Positions 1 to 5,312 of a DNA stretch of 5,910 nt are shown in pieces (position 1 is the stretch's first letter; every line of letters begins with the position of its first letter). The position numbers and the translations under genes were made by a program. Under the pieces are notes generated by a model. That model ran no database searches. It saw only the letters and a list, made by a program, of their open reading frames with translations, and had not been told where the DNA came from. The DNA is from Myxococcales bacterium (GTDB lineage: Bacteria; Myxococcota_A; Polyangia; Polyangiales; JADJMO01): contig JAJXTK010000418.1 in the NCBI GenBank assembly GCA_021783935.1, positions 1 through 5,910 on the forward strand. The letters run 5' to 3'.

Positions 1-133
1 CGTGCGTCTCGGCCTCGCCCCGCGCCGACGTCGCGACCTCGGGCAAGGGGGCGCCGCACCAGGGGCAGGCCCGGTAGCCGAGCGTCGAGGATCGGCTGCA
101 GGTCGGGCACTGCTGCGAGTCGCCGGGCGGCAC
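1..133 (-). CDS. Partial gene starting with an N-terminal zinc ribbon (runs off the left edge)
   Basis: Read on the minus strand, a GTG at 133-131 opens a frame that stays open to the window edge (44 complete codons). It begins MPPGDSQQ and then shows CPTC (residues 9-12), ten residues, and CPWC (23-26) followed by Gly-Ala-Pro. This is a typical four-cysteine zinc ribbon. An in-frame TAG at 145-143 lies four codons upstream and the codons between are not starts, so GTG at 133 is the only upstream start. No clear Shine-Dalgarno precedes it, so initiation may be weak or leaderless. The gene is divergent from the FHA/PP2C cluster, whose first gene has a ribbon of identical cysteine spacing (CxxC-x10-CxxC). 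Function cannot be read from 44 residues. Zinc ribbons of this kind often lead multi-domain signalling proteins in myxobacteria, including some kinases, but that link is inference. Confidence 0.6.
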   Translation of the reverse strand, partial: MPPGDSQQCPTCSRSSTLGYRACPWCGAPLPEVATSARGEAETH

Positions 134-218
134 GCAAGCACGCTAGCAAACCGTATGGATTCGGCCTTCGGAATCCGATCGAGCGGGCCCCTCGCCCCGG
201 TTGCCTCGGCGGGGCTTG
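134..218. other. Divergent intergenic region, presumed promoter region
   Basis: These 85 bases separate the divergent starts at 133 (minus) and 219 (plus), so promoters for both directions should lie here. The stretch around 137-176 is visibly richer in A/T than the flanking coding DNA. It contains the self-complementary hexamer GCTAGC at 142-147 and a palindrome at 157-176. I do not see a convincing -35/-10 pair in either direction. Confidence 0.4.
157..176. repeat. Short inverted repeat in the divergent promoter region
   Basis: GGATTC (157-162) and GAATCC (171-176) are perfect 6-bp inverted arms separated by 8 bases. The centre lies about midway between the two divergent starts, a place where a dimeric regulator could control both directions. 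Arms this short can arise by chance, so an operator role is only a suggestion. Confidence 0.25.
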
Positions 219-1097
219 ATGTATGCTCGGCGCCCCGTGTCGCGCTGCGCTCGTTGCCACGCCCAAGTACCCCTCGAGGCGCGCTTTTGCAGCGAGTGCG
301 GCACGTGGGTCGTGCACGTCGCGAGCGGGCCGGTGACGCTGGCCCAGTCGGTACCCTCGAACGCCGGGGCGATCCTCGGCGCCTCGACGACCGCGAAGGT
401 CCCGCAGGATCTCGCGCTGATGGAGACCGCGTACGCGTCCATGGGCGGCGCGGCCCGACCGAGCCCGACGGGCGCGCCGCCGGCGTCGTCCCTGACGAGG
501 GACACCGACGTGCGCACGATCGACCCGCGCGTCGGGCCCACGTTCCCGGTGGCCGGGCCTCCCGCGCCCGCGCGCCCGTTGGCATCGGCGCCCTTCGGCA
601 ACGTGCCGCTCACCCCCATACCGTCGACCGCCGAGCCGGCGCCCTCGCCGAGCCCGCTGGCCGCGCCGCTGCCGTCCTTCGACGGGCCGCCGCCGCTGCA
701 GTCGCGCGCCCTCTCGACCCTCTCGGGCGCCGAGGGGTCCAAGTACCCGCCGCCGCTGTCGATCGCGCGCACGCCGCGTCCGCTCGGCGGCTTCCTCGTG
801 TCGTTCCAGTACGAGCCGCTCGGCGTATTTTGGCCGCTCGCCATGGGCGACAACCGCATCGGGCGCGCCGGCGTGCGCCCCGACGTCGACGTGGCGATCG
901 CCGACGCGACGGTGTCGTCCGATCAGGCGATCCTCACGGTGGAGCGCGGCGCGGCCTCCATCGAGGATCGCGGCTCGACGAACCGCACCTTCGTAAACGG
1001 GCAGCCGCTGGTCGCGGGCGCCCGCGCGCCCGTGCGCAACGGCGATCGGATCCGCCTCGGCGCCTACGACGCCATCATGGTGCTGTTGCCGATGTGA
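219..1097 (+). CDS. Zinc ribbon-FHA domain protein (soluble)
   Basis: The product is 292 residues when started at ATG 219. The N-terminus carries a zinc ribbon with CARC at 10-13 and CSEC at 24-27. A Pro/Ala/Ser-rich, probably disordered linker spans roughly residues 40-190. The C-terminus is an FHA domain (about 195-290) with the Gly-Arg of the first motif at 215-216, a VSSDQA segment at 232-237, the STNRTFVNG segment at 253-261 and a closing NGDRIRLG strand. FHA domains bind phosphothreonine peptides. Here the Gly-Arg, the first Ser and the Asn are kept, but the usual SRxH is SSDQ. There is no signal peptide or membrane segment, so a cytoplasmic role is expected, perhaps as an adaptor for a Ser/Thr kinase. 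A TTG at 201 and GTG at 237 are alternative starts; ATG 219 has only a weak GGCGGGG (208-214) upstream. It is the first gene of the cluster, 33 nt before the vWA gene. Confidence 0.88.
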   Translation: MYARRPVSRCARCHAQVPLEARFCSECGTWVVHVASGPVTLAQSVPSNAGAILGASTTAKVPQDLALMETAYASMGGAARPSPTGAPPASSLTRDTDVRTIDPRVGPTFPVAGPPAPARPLASAPFGNVPLTPIPSTAEPAPSPSPLAAPLPSFDGPPPLQSRALSTLSGAEGSKYPPPLSIARTPRPLGGFLVSFQYEPLGVFWPLAMGDNRIGRAGVRPDVDVAIADATVSSDQAILTVERGAASIEDRGSTNRTFVNGQPLVAGARAPVRNGDRIRLGAYDAIMVLLPM

Positions 1098-1117
1098 AGT
1101 CTTCGTGAGCGAGCTTC

Positions 1118-1123
1118 GGAGGG
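1118..1123 (+). promoter_or_regulatory. Ribosome binding site of the vWA-FHA gene
   Basis: GGAGGG lies 7 nt before ATG 1131. This spacing favours ATG 1131 over the in-frame ATG at 1140 and supports independent, efficient translation within the presumed operon. Confidence 0.75.
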
Positions 1124-1130
1124 TACGGCG

Positions 1131-3785
1131 ATGAATCGAATGAGCGAACAGAGCGCGAACGCGGTGGGGCAGCGGGTTCGGCGCGGCAGGAGCTGGCGGG
1201 CGCTCGCCGGTGCCGCGGTGGTGCCGCTCTTGCTCGCGGCGACGACGTCGGTCGGGCGCGCCGAGACGGCGGAGGCGAAGTTCCTCCGCATCACGCCGCA
1301 GCCGACGCTCGACGACAAATCGGGCACTCCGACGATCCCGATCCTCGTCCAGTACGGCACGCCGACGCCGATCAACAGCTTCGACGAGGGGTGCTGGGGC
1401 AAGGCCACGCCCTGGCAGAGCAACGCCGTGCAGGCGGCGCTCAAGTGCATGTCTTCGGCGATCGAGTCGAGGGGCTACTTCAAGTCGGCGGAGTTCCCCA
1501 AGGACGACGCGCGCCTCGTCGACCTCGTAGGCAAGTCGCCGATGCCCCTCGACATCGTCGACGCGACCAAGTTCGGCGACGCCTCCGACGACTCCGCGGG
1601 CACTGCGTTCCTCGTGCTGCTCGACGCCTCGTTCGGCATGGGCAGGCGGCTCCCCGAGGCGCGCGACATCGCCATCGCGCTGGTCAACTCGCTCGGCGAG
1701 CACGACGCGGTGATGGTCCGCGTGATGGACGATCAGGGGGTCAAGACCAAGACCAAGTGGCTGCCGAAATCGAAGGCCGCCGAGGTGCTCAAGGTCATCA
1801 AGTCGGTGACCGAGACGTACCCCGACTCGCGCAAGCCGAACTCGCTCGTCTCGCGCGTGCAGAAGGAGACGGTCGGCTCGTTCCAGCAGCTCATCAACGA
1901 CGAGGTCGAGGGGGGCGGCATCCCCATCATGCAGAGCCTCGTGCTCATCTCGTGCGGCTCCGACAACACGCCGGGCGGGCTCGCGGGCGGCGCCGAGGCG
2001 CAAGTGCTCCACGACAAGCTCGTGAAGGGCGACCTCGGCATCGAGGGGATGAAGCTGCCGATCCCGGTGATCTCGATTTGGACCCCGTCGGGCGACTGGG
2101 TGACCGAGTACGGCGCGCAGGGGCAGATGCGCAACGCCGAGTTCCAGTACATGCAGAACATGGCGACGCCGGAGGTCGGCGGCTACTTCGACATCGTCCA
2201 AGACGGCGAGAGCGCCAAGGCCGCGAAGATCGCCAAGCTCGTTCGCCAGCGCTTCAACGACATGACGCTCCTTTCGGTGAAGGCGAACTGCCTCGAGCCG
2301 TCGGGCGATCAGACGTTCAAGATGCTGTTCGAGGGGGACAAGAGGGTCCTGCCCGACTCGTGGAGCGGGATCACGGTCGCCTTCGACTGGACCAAGTGGC
2401 TGCTGGCCGTGAACAGGAAGCTGACCGAGGAGGCGGCGGCCAAGAAGCCGCTGCAGCCCGGCGCGAGCTTCGAAGTCTTCGGCGACTTCTGCAGCTCCGA
2501 TGCGAGCAGCTACGAGGGGTACTTCGTCACCGAGTCGGACGCGGCCGCGGTGAAGAAGGCCGCGGACGACAAGAGCGGGCAGAAGGCCAAGGAGCTGCTG
2601 CAGTCGCTCGCCGCCAAGGGGCAGAAGGCCGAGACCGTGTCGGCGGGGCCGACCGAGGTGAAGTTCAAGGTCCCGAACACCCCCTCGCTCTTCGAGAACA
2701 AGCCCGACACGTTCAGCCTCAGCTTCGTGATGCTCGACACGAAGGCGCTGCGCGTGAGCGCGCGTGACCAGAAGGGGGTCTTGAACCTCAAGGCGGCCAA
2801 GCCGCCGATCAACAAGCTCATCATCGTCGGCGCGATCGGCGGCGGCGTCGTGCTCATCCTGCTGATCGCGATCCTCGCGCGGAGCGGCGGCGGTGGCGGG
2901 CGGCAGAAGCGCGGTCGTCGCGGCGGCGGTCCGCCCGCGCCGGCGCCGGTGCCCGGGCAGCCTCCAGGACCACCCTACGCGCTCGCCGGCCCGTCGCCGT
3001 TCGTCGCCCCGATGGCGCCCGCGCGCGCGCCGGCGCCGCCACCGGCTCCTGCGCCCACGGCGTTCGCGCCGCCCTCGCCTGCAGGCGCGCCGATGCACGT
3101 GCCGCCGACCGATGCGGTGCTCGCCCCCTCGGCGTTCGCCCCCATGGGCGGCTATGCGCCGATGGCGCCCCTCGCGAACAACGCCCCGGCGCCCGCGCCG
3201 CCGCCCGCGCTGTTCAAGGGGGCGACCTCGTTCCCCACGCCCTGCCCGAACCCCGCGTGCCGCAAGGCGGTGCTCGTTCCGCCCGGCGGCACGGCGCAGT
3301 GCGCGTTCTGCGGCACCGAGGTCGACTCGTCGGGCCGCGCCGTGTCCGCGCTGGCGGCGCCCGGCGGCTATGGGCTCACCGGGCACGTCTCCGAGGAGGT
3401 CGCGCGTCGCGCGGCAGCGCAGGCCGGCGCGGCGATGGCCGGCGCGATCACGGGCGGCACCGTCGCGTTGCAGGCAGGGGCGGTGACGACGCACGCCGTC
3501 ACGCTGAGCGGGCCGGAGGGGACGTTCCGCGTGCTGCCCGGCATCGAGAGCCGCGTCGGTCGCGACGGCAGCCTGTGCAGCATCGTGCTGCAAGAAGGGC
3601 GCGTCTCGGGCGCGCACGCGTCGCTCAAGCTCGAGGGGGGCACCTTGCTCGTGCGCGACGACCGCTCGCACAACGGCACCTTCGTCAACGGCAACCGGAT
3701 CGCCCCTGGCGCATGGACCCCCGTGCCGGGCGGCTCTCAGCTACGCTTCGGGCCGGTCGAGTTCTTGGTGCGCCATGAGAGCTGA
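1131..3785 (+). CDS. Predicted membrane protein: signal peptide, vWA-like domain, TM helix, zinc ribbon, FHA domain
   Basis: The product is 884 residues. Residues 1-44 look like a signal peptide: an Arg-rich start (RVRRGR at 15-20), a hydrophobic core at 24-37, and cleavage expected after VGRA (44). A vWA-like fold spans roughly 155-380: strand FLVLLDASFGMG carries Asp165, Ser167 and Gly169 in place of the DxSxS metal-site motif, and strand VLISCGSDN (271-279) follows later. A further beta-rich region runs to about 555. A single transmembrane helix is at 563-583, followed by the basic/glycine stretch RSGGGGGRQKRGRRGGG, which marks the cytoplasmic side. A Pro/Ala linker (about 600-700) leads to a zinc ribbon with cysteines 705, 710, 724 and 727, and then an FHA domain (about 790-882) with Gly-Arg 810-811, SGAH 826-829 and SHNGTFVNG 846-854. 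The predicted topology is vWA outside and FHA inside. Inference: it relays binding outside the cytoplasm to phosphothreonine partners inside. I do not recognise a named family for the full architecture. Confidence 0.9.
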   Translation: MNRMSEQSANAVGQRVRRGRSWRALAGAAVVPLLLAATTSVGRAETAEAKFLRITPQPTLDDKSGTPTIPILVQYGTPTPINSFDEGCWGKATPWQSNAVQAALKCMSSAIESRGYFKSAEFPKDDARLVDLVGKSPMPLDIVDATKFGDASDDSAGTAFLVLLDASFGMGRRLPEARDIAIALVNSLGEHDAVMVRVMDDQGVKTKTKWLPKSKAAEVLKVIKSVTETYPDSRKPNSLVSRVQKETVGSFQQLINDEVEGGGIPIMQSLVLISCGSDNTPGGLAGGAEAQVLHDKLVKGDLGIEGMKLPIPVISIWTPSGDWVTEYGAQGQMRNAEFQYMQNMATPEVGGYFDIVQDGESAKAAKIAKLVRQRFNDMTLLSVKANCLEPSGDQTFKMLFEGDKRVLPDSWSGITVAFDWTKWLLAVNRKLTEEAAAKKPLQPGASFEVFGDFCSSDASSYEGYFVTESDAAAVKKAADDKSGQKAKELLQSLAAKGQKAETVSAGPTEVKFKVPNTPSLFENKPDTFSLSFVMLDTKALRVSARDQKGVLNLKAAKPPINKLIIVGAIGGGVVLILLIAILARSGGGGGRQKRGRRGGGPPAPAPVPGQPPGPPYALAGPSPFVAPMAPARAPAPPPAPAPTAFAPPSPAGAPMHVPPTDAVLAPSAFAPMGGYAPMAPLANNAPAPAPPPALFKGATSFPTPCPNPACRKAVLVPPGGTAQCAFCGTEVDSSGRAVSALAAPGGYGLTGHVSEEVARRAAAQAGAAMAGAITGGTVALQAGAVTTHAVTLSGPEGTFRVLPGIESRVGRDGSLCSIVLQEGRVSGAHASLKLEGGTLLVRDDRSHNGTFVNGNRIAPGAWTPVPGGSQLRFGPVEFLVRHES

Positions 3786-3825
3786 TCTTCGCGGTTCGAT
3801 GCGCGGCCTTCGTCGTCGCGGGCTC

Positions 3826-3832
3826 GGGAGGG
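3826..3832 (+). promoter_or_regulatory. Ribosome binding site of the PP2C gene
   Basis: GGGAGGG ends 7 nt before ATG 3840, fixing that start. The 54-nt gap after the vWA gene (3786-3839) shows no hairpin with a T-run, consistent with co-transcription. Confidence 0.7.
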
Positions 3833-3839
3833 CGCGCTG

Positions 3840-5243
3840 ATGGGCGTGCCCTACGCGCCCATTCCGGGCCCCGCCTCGACGCGCACGCAGCTCGAGGTCG
3901 GCACGTGCACCGATTCGGGGCGCGAGCCGAGCAAGCAGGTCAACGAAGACGCCGCCCTCGCGCGCGAGACGGCGCACGGCCACCTCGCGGTCGTCTGCGA
4001 CGGCATGGGTGGGCACGTGGGCGGCCGGGAGGCCTCGCAGCTCGCCGTCGAGACCATCTTCCGCACCTTCGACGAGGCGCCGCCGGGGCTCGCGCCGCAG
4101 GAGCTCCTCGCGCACGCGATCCGCGTCGCCAACCACGCCGTCTTCACCAAGGGGCAGACGACCCCGGAGCTCGCCAAGATGGGCTCGACGTGCGTCGCGG
4201 TGCTCACGCACGCGGGCGGCTCGGAGGTCGCGCACGTCGGCGACTCGCGCGTGTACCTGATCACGCAGGGGCAGGCCTATCAGGTCACCAAGGACCACTC
4301 GCTCGTCCAGCGGCTCGTCGACGCGAACATGCTCACGCCCGAGCAGGCGTCGAACCACCCGAACGCGAACCAGATCACCAACGCGCTCGGCATGCGCTCC
4401 GAGGTCGACGTCGAGGTGCGCCCGCAGCCATTCCCGCCGGCGCCGGGCGACACCTTCCTCCTCTGCTCCGACGGCCTCTCCGACGAGCTCGGCCCCGCCG
4501 ACTTCCTGAAGATCCTCGCGCCGCATCCGCCGATCGACCTGGCAGCGCGCCAGCTCGTCGACCTCGCCAACGCGCGCGGCGGCCACGACAACATCACGGT
4601 CGTCCTGGTGCGCCTGCCGGGCGGCGGGCCGTTCGCGCCGCCGGCGTCGAGCCCCGACGCGCGTCTGCAGACCCCGATCGCCACGCCGCCATCGTTCCCG
4701 GTGCCCGGCGGCGTCGCGCCCACGGCGACGCTCGAGATGGTCGCCCAGCCGCCCCCCGCGACGCCGATCGCGCCCGCGTTCGTGCCCCCCCCGGTCTACC
4801 CGAGCGCGCCGATCGCCGCGGACGGGGCGCGCAAGGGCAAGCTCGGGCTGCTCGTCGCGATCGTGGTGCTGCTGGTCCTGCTCGCGGGGGGGATCTTCGC
4901 GGCCCTGCGGCTGCGGTCGGCGTCGAGCGAGCCCTCGACCTCCCCCTCGTCGAGCGACACCGAGCCGAGCGACTCGGCCGCGCCGGCGCCGACCAAGAAG
5001 AAGCCGAAGCCGAAGCCGACGGCCGCCGCGACCGACACGGACACGCCGAGCGAGTCGCCGAGCGAGTCGCCGAGCGCGCCGCCGAGGCCGCGAACGACCG
5101 GCGGGCATGCGATGCCGACGACGACGCTCGAGCCCACGACGAAGTCCACCGACCTCGCGCCCGAGCCCACAGCCAAGCTCGGCGCGCCCACTTCCGGCGC
5201 CGATCTCTCGCGCCCCGACGACCACCCCAAGACGATGAAATAG
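3840..5243 (+). CDS. Membrane-anchored PP2C-family protein Ser/Thr phosphatase
   Basis: The product is 467 residues. The first 260 are a PP2C (PPM) catalytic domain with all main motifs: VNED (34-37), CDGMGGH (53-59), GSTC (115-118), HVGDSRVY (132-139), KDHS (151-154), NALG (181-184), CSDGLSDEL (209-217) and GGHDNITVV (247-255). Metal-coordinating Asp37, Asp54, Asp211 and Asp250 are present, so activity is expected: metal-dependent removal of phosphate from Ser/Thr of proteins. Where bacterial relatives usually have an Arg three residues before the Asn of the first motif, this protein has Lys32. A Pro-rich linker (260-330) leads to one transmembrane helix (about 335-356). The last 110 residues are low-complexity Ser/Pro/Thr/Glu with KKKPKPKP near 386-393 and an ESPS repeat near 405-412. 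With the enzyme in the cytoplasm, this tail should be periplasmic. The plan resembles mycobacterial PstP (PP2C-TM-external part). It probably dephosphorylates proteins read by the neighbouring FHA domains. Confidence 0.93.
   Translation: MGVPYAPIPGPASTRTQLEVGTCTDSGREPSKQVNEDAALARETAHGHLAVVCDGMGGHVGGREASQLAVETIFRTFDEAPPGLAPQELLAHAIRVANHAVFTKGQTTPELAKMGSTCVAVLTHAGGSEVAHVGDSRVYLITQGQAYQVTKDHSLVQRLVDANMLTPEQASNHPNANQITNALGMRSEVDVEVRPQPFPPAPGDTFLLCSDGLSDELGPADFLKILAPHPPIDLAARQLVDLANARGGHDNITVVLVRLPGGGPFAPPASSPDARLQTPIATPPSFPVPGGVAPTATLEMVAQPPPATPIAPAFVPPPVYPSAPIAADGARKGKLGLLVAIVVLLVLLAGGIFAALRLRSASSEPSTSPSSSDTEPSDSAAPAPTKKKPKPKPTAAATDTDTPSESPSESPSAPPRPRTTGGHAMPTTTLEPTTKSTDLAPEPTAKLGAPTSGADLSRPDDHPKTMK
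5044..5079 (+). repeat. 12-bp tandem repeat within the PP2C tail
   Basis: CGCCGAGCGAGT occurs twice perfectly (5044-5055, 5056-5067) and a third time with changes at the end (5068-5079). It encodes the Ser-Pro-Ser-Glu repeats of the phosphatase tail. Copy number may vary between strains by slippage. Confidence 0.6.
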
Positions 5244-5251
5244 CCGCCCGC

Positions 5252-5295
5252 GCGCCCTCGCGCGGCGTCGAGCCCCCGCGATCGCGCGAGGGCGC
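5252..5295. terminator. 13-bp perfect inverted repeat between the PP2C and tandem-FHA genes
   Basis: GCGCCCTCGCGCG (5252-5264) and CGCGCGAGGGCGC (5283-5295) are exactly complementary and separated by 18 bases, giving a very stable GC-rich RNA hairpin. It starts 9 nt after the PP2C stop and ends 17 nt before the next start. There is no T-run after it, so it is not a classical intrinsic terminator. Alternatives are a transcript-processing or stability hairpin that sets the relative level of the downstream gene, or a protein-binding site. The inverted repeat is certain; its role is not. Confidence 0.45.
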
Positions 5296-5297
5296 CC

Positions 5298-5302
5298 TGG
5301 AG
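5298..5302 (+). promoter_or_regulatory. Ribosome binding site of the tandem-FHA gene
   Basis: TGGAG sits 10 nt before ATG 5313, immediately outside the right arm of the 5252-5295 hairpin. The hairpin would therefore leave the site exposed but close to the stem base. Confidence 0.5.
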
Positions 5303-5312
5303 ACGAAGCAGC

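Noticed and set aside
143..859. Minus-strand frame of 238 codons opposite the first FHA gene
   Set aside because: Composition is Gly/Ser/Arg-rich and motif-free, it covers the low-complexity linker of the real gene, and it would occupy the divergent promoter region.
2..1108. Long plus-strand frame overlapping the zinc ribbon-FHA gene
   Set aside because: Arg-rich, without motifs, and in a different frame from the clear zinc ribbon and FHA signatures. It is a compositional shadow.
1391..2767. 458-codon plus-strand frame inside the vWA gene
   Set aside because: Arg/Gly-rich sequence with no domain, wholly inside a gene whose own frame shows signal peptide, vWA strands, TM helix and FHA domain.
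4991..5030. Lys-Pro run considered as a nuclear-type or DNA-binding basic tail
   Set aside because: It follows a transmembrane helix and is predicted to be outside the cytoplasm, so DNA binding is unlikely.
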